Below, in pieces: positions 1-6,919 of a stretch of DNA of 39,921 bases. Position 1 is the first letter of the stretch. Each line of letters starts with the position of its first letter. Under the pieces are notes generated by a model that was not told the origin of the DNA, searched no databases, and worked only from the letters and a program-made list of their open reading frames with translations. The stretch is from assembly GCA_945870105.1 (NCBI GenBank), contig CAMBRL010000016.1, positions 1-39,921 on the forward strand, given 5' to 3'. The position numbers were made by a program, and so were the translations under genes. Source of the DNA: Chitinophaga pinensis (GTDB taxonomy: Bacteria; Bacteroidota; Bacteroidia; SXHM01).

Positions 1-113
1 TTGTAGCTGTCGTCAAGCACCTGCAAAAAAAACAGGCGGATAAGAAAAATAATTCCCGTGATAACAATCACGCCACCGATGAGAAGCTTACGGTCGGAAT
101 AGCGTAAATCCAT
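1..113 (-). CDS. mrdA: Penicillin-binding protein 2, N-terminus only (runs off the window)
   Basis: Only the first 37 codons lie in the window. They begin MDLRYSDRKLLIGG, followed by a hydrophobic membrane segment (about residues 12-31) and the start of the periplasmic part. This matches the cytoplasmic tail and transmembrane anchor of class B transpeptidases such as PBP2, which cross-links peptidoglycan during cell elongation with MreBCD and RodA. The ATG shares one base with the mreD stop codon (TAATG), which indicates translational coupling. Identification rests mainly on position after mreBCD, because the catalytic domain is outside the window. Confidence 0.8.
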   Translation of the reverse strand, partial: MDLRYSDRKLLIGGVIVITGIIFLIRLFFLQVLDDSY

Positions 114-628
114 TAGTTCTTTTTAACCGAGCTGAAAAGATACTGCGACACAATTACCAACCCAAGCGTAAACACCGAACTTAAAATAACACGCAACAGC
201 GTTGAGAAAAACGAGGAGAAACGAAATATCTCTAAATAGAAAAGCGCAAAGTGATGCAGCAGAATTAATATTCCTGCATACGTCAGCATCCAGCCAATCC
301 CGAATTTCTGAATAGTAGCTATGCTTCCACGGTCAAAGCCTTCCCGTGGCGAAATCATGCGCAGCAAATAGGGTCGGCAAAATGCCATAAACACACTGGC
401 GGAGGTGTGCATCCCTGCAGTGTTCTCAAATAAATCAATGCTTAAGCCCATCACAAATGCAAGCAGCAGCAGCATCCATCCCGGAGTATCAATCGGAAGC
501 ATGAGTATGAAGAAAATGTAGAGGTAAGGATTGATGAATCCTCCCAACTGAACGTTGTTAAGAATCAACACCTGAAAGATGATGAGAAAAATAAAGCGCA
601 ACACATTTTTCAATAACAGTTCAATCAT
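113..628 (-). CDS. mreD: Rod shape-determining protein MreD
   Basis: This 171-residue, very hydrophobic protein has about five predicted membrane helices and almost no soluble part, as expected for MreD, the inner-membrane member of the MreBCD elongation complex. Primary sequence conservation in MreD is low, so the call rests on size, membrane character (including a PIDTPGW-type loop near residue 47) and location between mreC and mrdA. The start overlaps the end of mreC by 8 bases and the stop overlaps the mrdA start by 1 base, so all three are probably translated from one message. Confidence 0.88.
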   Translation of the reverse strand: MIELLLKNVLRFIFLIIFQVLILNNVQLGGFINPYLYIFFILMLPIDTPGWMLLLLAFVMGLSIDLFENTAGMHTSASVFMAFCRPYLLRMISPREGFDRGSIATIQKFGIGWMLTYAGILILLHHFALFYLEIFRFSSFFSTLLRVILSSVFTLGLVIVSQYLFSSVKKN

Positions 629-1451
629 CGCTTGAGTCTTCTTCTAATTGCTGTTGTTCATTTTTAAGCAGGTTGCCTACCACATACACATTAGTAACAC
701 TGCGGAAATCTGTTCCGGGTTTTACTTTTATGGTGTAAAAATTATTACCCGCTTTGAGTTCAAATTCTTCAATCGTTCCAATCACAATGCCTTCGGGAAA
801 AATGGTGGAGAACGAAGTAGTGAGCACCGTATCACCTTTGTGCAGCTTTACGTGCGATGGAATATCAACCAAATCAACTAATGATGCGTTGTTGCCATTC
901 CATACCACCGAACCAAAATAATTGTTGTTTTTTATCTGCGCACTTATTTTTGAATTTACGTGCAGCATAGAAATCACCGTGCAAAAATTTTCAGAAACAT
1001 TTTTCACAATTCCAACTACACCAACCGGAGTAATTACAGCCATATCTGGTTCAACACCGTGCAGACTTCCACGATTAAGTGTAAGGTAATTATTTCGCTT
1101 GTTTACTGATTTATTAACCACCCGTGCAGCACGGTAGTTGTATTGCTGGCGGTAAACGGTATCGTTGATACTGAATACCTGAACATCGTATCTGAAATAT
1201 GAATTAGGATGATGTTTTTTCAGTTCCGCATTTTCAGCAGCAAGAATTTCGTTCGCCTTTTTCAGCGAGAAGTATTCGGTGATGTTGCTGTAAATATTCA
1301 GGAAGTTTCCGCTGACCGTATTTGCTGAATTGATAAAACCCGCGCGTTGATAATTATTGTTTTGTATCAGCAGGTAAACCGCAAAACTCTGTAAAAGCAG
1401 AAACAGAAAAACAAAATGATTTCGCCAGATGAATACAAATATGTTTTTCAT
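621..1451 (-). CDS. mreC: Rod shape-determining protein MreC
   Basis: This 276-residue protein has a short cytoplasmic start, one membrane helix (about residues 10-30), a helical coiled-coil stretch (about 60-80, KKANEILAAENAELKK) and a beta-rich periplasmic domain that includes the LNRGSLHGVEPDMAVITPVGVVG segment typical of MreC. MreC links cytoplasmic MreB filaments to the periplasmic wall synthases PBP2 and RodA. A 17-base perfect inverted repeat lies in the 32-base gap between mreB and this gene. The acidic C-terminal tail (EQQQLEEDSSDD) is probably disordered. Confidence 0.93.
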   Translation of the reverse strand: MKNIFVFIWRNHFVFLFLLLQSFAVYLLIQNNNYQRAGFINSANTVSGNFLNIYSNITEYFSLKKANEILAAENAELKKHHPNSYFRYDVQVFSINDTVYRQQYNYRAARVVNKSVNKRNNYLTLNRGSLHGVEPDMAVITPVGVVGIVKNVSENFCTVISMLHVNSKISAQIKNNNYFGSVVWNGNNASLVDLVDIPSHVKLHKGDTVLTTSFSTIFPEGIVIGTIEEFELKAGNNFYTIKVKPGTDFRSVTNVYVVGNLLKNEQQQLEEDSSDD

Positions 1452-1459
1452 TTTTTCGC

Positions 1460-1476
1460 ATCCGCCTGAGGCGGAT
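1460..1476. repeat. Short palindromic repeat between mreB and mreC
   Basis: ATCCGCCTGAGGCGGAT is a perfect inverted repeat with 8-base arms and a single central G. It occupies about half of the 32-base mreB-mreC gap. There is no T-run after it on the minus strand, so it is unlikely to be an intrinsic terminator. It may be a stabilising hairpin or processing site in the operon message, or a copy of a dispersed palindromic element. Confidence 0.7.
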
Positions 1477-1483
1477 TAGCAAA

Positions 1484-2509
1484 TTATCTCATGAGGAATG
1501 GGAACTTGTCAATATTTTTCAGCGCAATGCCGGTGCCGCGGGCAACTGCGCGCAACGGGTCTTCGGCAATATGAACAGGCAAGCCTGTTTTGCGTGAAAT
1601 ACGCAAATCCAATCCGCGTAACAATGCACCGCCACCTGCAAGGTAAAGACCTGTTCTGTAAATATCAGCCGAAAGTTCAGGAGGAGTCATCTCCAACGCG
1701 TTCATTACCGCAGTCTCAATTTTGATGAGGGATTTATCTAATGCTTGCGCGATTTCCTGGTAGGTAATTTTTACTTCTTTTGGTTTTCCCGTCATTAAAT
1801 CTCTTCCGTGAACAGCTAAATCAGGTGGAGGATTTTCCAATTCCACCAATGCAGAACCCACTTCAATTTTTATTTTTTCTGCGGTGCGTTCACCTATTAA
1901 AACATTGTGTTGTCTGCGGATATAATCTTCAATATCAGCCGTTAAATCATCACCTGCCGTGCGGATAGAGCGGTCGCAAACAATACCGCCCAAAGCAATA
2001 ACCGCAATTTCACTCGTTCCTCCACCGATGTCAATAATCATATTTCCCATCGGCTCTTCCACATCAATACCGATACCGATTGCAGCAGCCATCGGCTCCT
2101 GAATTAAGTAAACTTCTTTCCCGCCAGCATGTTCAGCCGAGTCGCGAACCGCACGTTTCTCAACCTCGGTAATACCTGACGGAATGCAAATAACCATTTT
2201 CAATGAAGGCTGAAACAGTGAGCCTTTCCCCTGATTTACCATTTTTATCATTTCGCGAATCATGTGTTCTGCAGCTTGGAAATCTGCTATCACACCATCG
2301 CGCAGCGGACGAATAGTTTTAATGTTTTCGTGTGTTTTGCCATGCATCTGCATCGCTTTTTTACCAACAGCCATCACCTTTTCGGTGCGCCTGTCTATCG
2401 CAACAATAGAAGGTTCATCCACCACTACTTTATCGTTGTGGATAATCAGCGTATTGGCTGTGCCAAGGTCAATTGCAATTTCCTGTGTTAAAAAATTAAA
2501 AAGTCCCAT
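1484..2509 (-). CDS. mreB: Rod shape-determining protein MreB (bacterial actin)
   Basis: This 341-residue actin-fold ATPase has the usual family length. The N-terminal phosphate-1 motif IAIDLGTANTLI (about residues 12-23), the phosphate-2 motif IDIGGGTSEIAVI (about 160-172) and the C-terminal LAGGGALLRGLD adenosine motif (about 290-301) are all intact. MreB forms membrane-bound filaments that direct PBP2/RodA-driven lateral wall synthesis. It lies 19 bases after purH, an association common in Bacteroidota, and opens the shape operon mreB-mreC-mreD-mrdA. Confidence 0.97.
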   Translation of the reverse strand: MGLFNFLTQEIAIDLGTANTLIIHNDKVVVDEPSIVAIDRRTEKVMAVGKKAMQMHGKTHENIKTIRPLRDGVIADFQAAEHMIREMIKMVNQGKGSLFQPSLKMVICIPSGITEVEKRAVRDSAEHAGGKEVYLIQEPMAAAIGIGIDVEEPMGNMIIDIGGGTSEIAVIALGGIVCDRSIRTAGDDLTADIEDYIRRQHNVLIGERTAEKIKIEVGSALVELENPPPDLAVHGRDLMTGKPKEVKITYQEIAQALDKSLIKIETAVMNALEMTPPELSADIYRTGLYLAGGGALLRGLDLRISRKTGLPVHIAEDPLRAVARGTGIALKNIDKFPFLMR

Positions 2510-2528
2510 GAATTTTAGTTGAAATATT

Positions 2529-4052
2529 TTAGTGTTTAAAATGTCTTGTTCCTGTCATTACCATTGCCATCTCGTTGTTGTTGCAATATTCAATTGATTC
2601 CTGATCTTTTACTGATCCTCCGGGTTGCAGCACTGCTGTAACTCCTGCATTGTGTGCAATCTCCACACAATCAGGGAAAGGAAAAAATGCATCAGAGCCC
2701 ATTACCGACCCGTTGAGGTCAAAACCAAATGATGTTGCTTTTGCAATAGCTTGTCTCAATGCATCTACTCGTGAAGTTTGTCCAACTCCACTTGCTAAAA
2801 GTTGTTTGTTTTTCGCCAGAACGATGGTGTTGCTTTTTGTATGCTTCACAATTTTGTTGGCAAATTCCATATCGGTCAATTCATTTGCAGTTGGAGCTTT
2901 CAGAGTTGCCGTTTTCATATCGGCAGTGGTTTCTGTTTTCAAATCTTTATCCTGTTCAATCACTCCATTCAGCAAGGTGCGGAATTGTTTCTTGGAAAAC
3001 TCAACTTGCTTTTGAACTAAAATAACTCTGTTCTTTTTCAGTTTCAGTATTTCAAGTGCAGCAGCGGAATAAGCAGGCGCAATAATCACCTCAAAAAACA
3101 AGTTATTGATTTCCGTTGCTGTTGCTTCATCAACTTCACGATTGGTGATGAGAATGCCACCAAATGCTGAAACAGGATCAGCTGCAAGTGCAGCTTTCCA
3201 TGCATCTGTTAAATTAGTTCTACTTGCAATTCCGCAGGCGTTATTGTGTTTTAAAATGGCGAAAGTTGGTTCTGTAAATTCTGCAATCAAAGCAACAGCT
3301 GCATCAACATCCAACAGGTTGTTGTAAGATAATTCTTTGCCGTGCAATTTATCAAACAGCTCTTCCATCTTTCCATAAAAAATGCCTTGTTGATGAGGGT
3401 TTTCACCGTATCTCAGTACTTGTGCCTGCGCTATGCTTTGCTTGAAAATATTCTTCTTGCCCTGATTGAAATAATTGAAAATTGCGCTGTCGTAATTGGA
3501 TGAAATATGAAATGCATTCAACGCATGTTGCTTGCGTTCTTCCAATGTTGTTGAACCGTTTTTTTCGTTCAGTAATTCAAGTAATGCGGGATATTCATCA
3601 CGTGAAGAAACAATCAACACATCTTTAAAATTCTTAGCAGCAGCGCGGATAAGTGAGATACCACCAATGTCGATTTTTTCAATAATGTCTTGTTCGGGAG
3701 CCCCTGAAACAACCGTTGCTTCAAACGGATACAGGTCAACAATCACTAAATCAATCTCAGGAATTTCGTATTCTTCAAGTTGTAATACATCAGATTGTAA
3801 CTCACGTCTGCCAAGTATACCGCCAAAAATTTTCGGGTGCAACGTTTTTACTCTTCCGCCTAAAATGGAAGGGTAGGAGGTAAGTTGTTCAACCGGAATC
3901 ACCGTTTCACCAAGGTCTTCAATAAATTTTTGTGTTCCACCTGTTGAATAAATATTCACGCCAAGCTCACGCAGTTTTAAAATTATAGGTTCAAGATTAT
4001 CCTTGTAGTATACAGAAATCAAGGCATTCTTAATTTTTTTCAAGTCGCTCAT
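2529..4052 (-). CDS. purH: Bifunctional AICAR transformylase / IMP cyclohydrolase
   Basis: This 507-residue protein catalyses the last two steps of de novo purine synthesis, formylation of AICAR and closure to IMP. The N-terminal MGS-like cyclohydrolase domain contains STGGTQKFIEDLG and SILGGRVKTLHPKIFGG (about residues 36-75). The transformylase domain has RYGENPHQ (about 214-221), the catalytic-type KHNNACG (about 268-274), the DPVSAFGGI segment and the terminal TGTRHFKH. Length and motif order are normal. It is first in the operon with mreBCD and is transcribed divergently from the ABC permease. Confidence 0.96.
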   Translation of the reverse strand: MSDLKKIKNALISVYYKDNLEPIILKLRELGVNIYSTGGTQKFIEDLGETVIPVEQLTSYPSILGGRVKTLHPKIFGGILGRRELQSDVLQLEEYEIPEIDLVIVDLYPFEATVVSGAPEQDIIEKIDIGGISLIRAAAKNFKDVLIVSSRDEYPALLELLNEKNGSTTLEERKQHALNAFHISSNYDSAIFNYFNQGKKNIFKQSIAQAQVLRYGENPHQQGIFYGKMEELFDKLHGKELSYNNLLDVDAAVALIAEFTEPTFAILKHNNACGIASRTNLTDAWKAALAADPVSAFGGILITNREVDEATATEINNLFFEVIIAPAYSAAALEILKLKKNRVILVQKQVEFSKKQFRTLLNGVIEQDKDLKTETTADMKTATLKAPTANELTDMEFANKIVKHTKSNTIVLAKNKQLLASGVGQTSRVDALRQAIAKATSFGFDLNGSVMGSDAFFPFPDCVEIAHNAGVTAVLQPGGSVKDQESIEYCNNNEMAMVMTGTRHFKH

Positions 4053-4083
4053 TTAATCAATTATCAAAAGAAAATCCGGGGAA

Positions 4084-5439
4084 ATGCCGTTTTTCAGGCG
4101 TATCAAAAGTAGATATAATTCTACATTTAAAACCTACATTTGTAAACGATTTTTTAAAAATTATTTTCAAGTTTTAAACAAACCTGTTTTGAGGCTTTAC
4201 CTGAAGTTAGTGAATGAGAGTATTGCAATGGCAGTAGGCGCATTGGTGGTGAATAAACTGCGCACTGTTCTTTCACTGCTTGGAATTACCATTGGTATTC
4301 TGGCTATCATTTCGGTTTTTACTATGGTTGACTCAATGGAAAAACAAGTTCGCGGTAGTGTTGAATCGCTTGGGGATGATGTAATTTTTATTCAGAAATG
4401 GCCATGGACTTTCGGGCAGGGTTATCCCTGGTGGAAATACTGGCAGCGTCCTGTTCCCAATCTTAAAGAATTGCACGAAGTTCAGGAGCGGAGTAAAAAT
4501 GCGGAGGCTCTGGCTTTCATGGCATACATGCAGAAAACAGTGGAATACGGCAGCAGCAATCTTGAAAATGTGAGTATTGTATGTGTGTCGCACGACTGGC
4601 AAAAAATAAAAACCTTTGAGTTAATGGAAGGTAGATACTTTACCCCTTTTGAATCTGCAGGAGGAAGAAATGTTGCCATTATCGGAAGTCAGGTGGCTGA
4701 AGGGCTTTTTGGTGAAGCAAACCCTATTGGAAAAACTATAAAAACAATGGGCAGAAAGATTGATGTGATTGGTGTGTTTGACAAAGAGGGTGAAAGCCTT
4801 TTTGGCAATTCAACAGATAATCAGGTGGTGATCCCGGCAGTGTACGCCCGTAGTTTGGTTGACCTTAGAAAAGAGCGTTTCAACCCGATGATTCAGGTGA
4901 AAGGAAAAGAGGGTGTTAGCAATGAAGAATTGAAAGATGAACTGCGAGGAATCATGCGCTCCGTGAGGAAACAAAAGCCGTTGGCTGATGATAATTTTGC
5001 GTTGAACGAAACCAGTTTGTTAAGCAACAGCATGGAAGGATTGTTTACAGTAATTAATGGTGCCGGTTGGTTGATTGGCTTATTTTCTATTCTTGTGGGA
5101 GGCTTTGGAATTGCCAACATCATGTTTGTTTCGGTAAAAGAACGCACACATATTATTGGAATACAAAAATCTCTTGGAGCAAAGAATTATTTTATTCTTC
5201 TACAATTTCTTTTTGAAGCAGTTTTTCTTTGCATCATTGGAGGGGCTGCAGGTCTGCTGATTGTTTTTTTTCTCAGCCTTGCGGGAAGCAATATTCTAGA
5301 CTTAGACATTGCGTTGTCGCTGAAAAATGTTTTTCTTGGTTTGGGTATTTCTGCAGGAATAGGATTGGTTTCGGGTATTGTTCCGGCATGGATTGCATCA
5401 CGCCTTGACCCAGTGGAAGCTATCCGTTCAAATGGTTAA
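4084..5439 (+). CDS. MacB/FtsX-type ABC transporter permease
   Basis: This is a permease subunit of the MacB family: one N-terminal membrane helix within NKLRTVLSLLGITIGILAIISVF, a large periplasmic core domain of about 200 residues, and three C-terminal helices forming the FtsX domain, ending in the characteristic ASRLDPVEAIRSNG. Such permeases work with a separate ATPase, absent here, in lipoprotein transport, peptide export or mechanotransmission. The start is uncertain. The ATG at 4084 adds about 35 basic residues not typical of the family, only 31 bases from purH. TTG at 4189 (giving LRLYLKLVNES) or ATG at 4228 fits the family start better. The stop overlaps the convergent thioesterase gene by 4 bases. 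Confidence 0.88.
   Translation: MPFFRRIKSRYNSTFKTYICKRFFKNYFQVLNKPVLRLYLKLVNESIAMAVGALVVNKLRTVLSLLGITIGILAIISVFTMVDSMEKQVRGSVESLGDDVIFIQKWPWTFGQGYPWWKYWQRPVPNLKELHEVQERSKNAEALAFMAYMQKTVEYGSSNLENVSIVCVSHDWQKIKTFELMEGRYFTPFESAGGRNVAIIGSQVAEGLFGEANPIGKTIKTMGRKIDVIGVFDKEGESLFGNSTDNQVVIPAVYARSLVDLRKERFNPMIQVKGKEGVSNEELKDELRGIMRSVRKQKPLADDNFALNETSLLSNSMEGLFTVINGAGWLIGLFSILVGGFGIANIMFVSVKERTHIIGIQKSLGAKNYFILLQFLFEAVFLCIIGGAAGLLIVFFLSLAGSNILDLDIALSLKNVFLGLGISAGIGLVSGIVPAWIASRLDPVEAIRSNG
4104..4111 (-). promoter_or_regulatory. Candidate -7 box for the purH-mre operon
   Basis: On the minus strand TACTTTTG matches the Bacteroidota -7 consensus TAnnTTTG, about 52 bases upstream of the purH ATG. No convincing TTTG -33 box lies at the expected distance, so support is partial. 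The same octamer is found upstream of ispG. Confidence 0.35.
4135..4142 (+). promoter_or_regulatory. Candidate -7 box for the ABC permease gene
   Basis: TACATTTG matches TAnnTTTG on the plus strand. A start of transcription here would lie downstream of the first possible ATG (4084). It would favour translation of the permease from TTG 4189 or ATG 4228. No clear -33 box was found. Confidence 0.25.
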
Positions 5440-5873
5440 CCCTTGGTGTGGCTTACACGCGAAACACTGTAAACACCGCGTCCTTCTGCAATAATATTTT
5501 CAGGACTGTCGTGATAAGCAATCATTCTGGTGAAAATTACTTTGTTCCCGCTTTTTACAATGGTGCCTTCACAAATCAGATCTTTTGCTAATCCGGGTGA
5601 GAGGTAATCAACTCTCAAATCAATGGTAGAAAGTTTGTCGTCATAATGTTTTAAGGTGGTAATTCCTGCCGCACCGCCAACGGCATCCATGGCTGTGGCA
5701 ATAACACCTCCGTGAATACTGCGTCTGCGCGGGTCGCCAATCAATTCGGGTTTATATGGAATAAGGAGCGAAACAAAATTTTCGCGGACATCAATCAGTT
5801 TAAAACCAATTACCTTGTGAAAGGGTATAAATTCTTCAATTATGTTTTGAAACAGTTCTTTCGGGGCTTCCAT
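5436..5873 (-). CDS. PaaI-type hotdog-fold acyl-CoA thioesterase
   Basis: This 145-residue single hotdog domain has the PaaI/YigI signature RRSIHGGVIATAMDAVGGAAG (about residues 49-69), with the helix carrying the catalytic-type acidic residue (Asp in MDAVGG). Members hydrolyse acyl- or aryl-CoA thioesters in the cytoplasm, and the substrate cannot be told from sequence. It converges on the ABC permease with a 4-base overlap and diverges from the lipoprotein gene across a 45-base gap. It is probably a stand-alone gene. Confidence 0.88.
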   Translation of the reverse strand: MEAPKELFQNIIEEFIPFHKVIGFKLIDVRENFVSLLIPYKPELIGDPRRRSIHGGVIATAMDAVGGAAGITTLKHYDDKLSTIDLRVDYLSPGLAKDLICEGTIVKSGNKVIFTRMIAYHDSPENIIAEGRGVYSVSRVSHTKG

Positions 5874-5896
5874 GTATATTTGTATGAATTGGGAGG

Positions 5897-5904
5897 CAAA
5901 ACTA
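5897..5904 (-). promoter_or_regulatory. Candidate -7 box for the thioesterase gene
   Basis: On the minus strand TAGTTTTG fits TAnnTTTG and is placed 24 bases before the ATG. It lies in the 45-base divergent gap with the lipoprotein gene. No good -33 box is visible. Confidence 0.35.
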
Positions 5905-5918
5905 CACTATTTGCAAGG

Positions 5919-6602
5919 ATGAAAATTTTTAAAACACTTTTGTTTTTGATAGTAGCGGCAACTGTTTTTGCTGCTTGCAGCCGACCTTCGGGTTGTCCTT
6001 CCACGTTTATTACCAAGCCCAAAATAAGTCAGCGCGATGTAAATAAGTGGTTTGCTTTCAAGGAAAAGAAAAGCAGCAATTACCGTGAAAAAGAATTCTT
6101 TGCAATGCGGACAAATAGTTACCGCAATAATGCAACCATGAAAAATTATTTTGCCACAAGCTCCAAGAAAAGAAGCGCTGACACCGAGCGCAATTTTTTC
6201 GGAACATTTTCCAGCAGTAAAAATAAATACCGCGATATGGATGCCTTTGCCTTAAAGCCTAAGAAGACAAGAGCTCAAAAAGAAGCCGACCATTTTTCAT
6301 CGCCTTACCGCAAGCAAAACAGGGCAGGCAGTCAGGATTATTTTTTACTTGCAAGTCGTTCCGGAAGCAATAAACAAAGCAAAGATTTCTTTAGTTCTTC
6401 CAGTAAGAACCAAAGACAACGGGCAAGTTATAACCGCGCTGAAGAAAGTCCCTTTGCTTCACGCTCAAAGCAAAAGCAGTTTGTTCAGCGTGAATACCAG
6501 CCCGATTTGTTTGAGCCTAAAGTTTTGTGGTATAAAGGCAAGAAGCGAGATAAAAATATGCCGAAAGATTCAATGGGAAAAGAGGGTAAAAAAGAAGAGT
6601 AG
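5919..6602 (+). CDS. Lipoprotein with tandem 16-residue aromatic/basic repeats, unknown function
   Basis: I do not recognise this family. From the ATG at 5919 it encodes 227 residues: a lipoprotein signal ending VFAAC with Cys20 as the lipidated residue, then a very basic, Ser/Lys/Arg-rich chain. Phenylalanines recur at residues 45, 61, 78, 94, 110, 126, 142 and 158, a period of almost exactly 16. Each is usually preceded by a charged or Asn residue and an aromatic (KWF, EFF, NYF, NFF, DHF, DYF, DFF). A second Cys (26) follows the lipobox. The reading frame is open upstream to 5712, but that part would run antisense through the thioesterase gene and mask the signal peptide, so I exclude it. 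The protein is probably envelope-anchored and could bind an acidic polymer such as DNA, LPS or peptidoglycan, but that is inference from charge. Confidence 0.75.
   Translation: MKIFKTLLFLIVAATVFAACSRPSGCPSTFITKPKISQRDVNKWFAFKEKKSSNYREKEFFAMRTNSYRNNATMKNYFATSSKKRSADTERNFFGTFSSSKNKYRDMDAFALKPKKTRAQKEADHFSSPYRKQNRAGSQDYFLLASRSGSNKQSKDFFSSSSKNQRQRASYNRAEESPFASRSKQKQFVQREYQPDLFEPKVLWYKGKKRDKNMPKDSMGKEGKKEE
6036..6461 (+). repeat. Coding tandem repeat, about 48 bases (16 codons) per unit
   Basis: Eight successive degenerate units of 16-17 codons, plus one or two looser ones, are aligned on a conserved Phe in the lipoprotein. The conservation is at protein level, since the DNA units are well diverged. 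This points to an old duplication series under selection for spacing. Confidence 0.75.
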
Positions 6603-6648
6603 TCAAAGGGAATTAACAGTAATATGTTTACAACTCTGTTACTTTAAT

Positions 6649-6680
6649 TTTGATTTAAAATTAATTTTTCATTAATTTTA
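6649..6680 (+). promoter_or_regulatory. Candidate promoter of the 62-residue membrane protein gene
   Basis: TTTG (6649-6652), a 20-base spacer and TAATTTTA (6673-6680) approximate the Bacteroidota promoter TTTG-N(17-23)-TAnnTTTG, with the last base off consensus. The predicted leader is about 40 bases. The surrounding 6603-6725 gap is otherwise AT-rich without visible structure. Confidence 0.4.
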
Positions 6681-6725
6681 GGGTGAATTTAACGCATCAG
6701 TTATTAACCCTTAAAATCAATTATT

Positions 6726-6914
6726 ATGAAACTTCGGTCTCTGTTAATGTTTTTAGGATGCCTTTTTGGTGGAGTAGGCGGTTTAGGTTACTCAGCTATT
6801 TCTGGCAACTTTGAAATTGGTTCTGATCTTTTCTCAGTTGTGTTGTATGGAGTTTTTATCGGACTCTTTTTCGCTGACTTTTTAAGTCAGGGAATGTCAA
6901 GAAAAGAAGCCTGA
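6726..6914 (+). CDS. Small two-helix membrane protein, unknown function
   Basis: This 62-residue protein starts MKLRSLLMFLGCLFGG and has two hydrophobic segments (about residues 5-24 and 36-53), the first glycine-rich (GGVGGLGYS). It ends in a short charged tail SRKEA. I do not recognise a family. It has its own likely promoter, ends 5 bases before the convergent ispG stop, and is not overlapped by another gene, so it is probably real. The first helix could also be read as an uncleaved signal anchor. Confidence 0.6.
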   Translation: MKLRSLLMFLGCLFGGVGGLGYSAISGNFEIGSDLFSVVLYGVFIGLFFADFLSQGMSRKEA

Positions 6915-6919
6915 TTTTA

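Noticed and set aside
5712-5918. Upstream extension of the repeat lipoprotein frame
   Set aside because: It runs antisense through the thioesterase gene and would bury the clear lipoprotein signal that begins at 5919.
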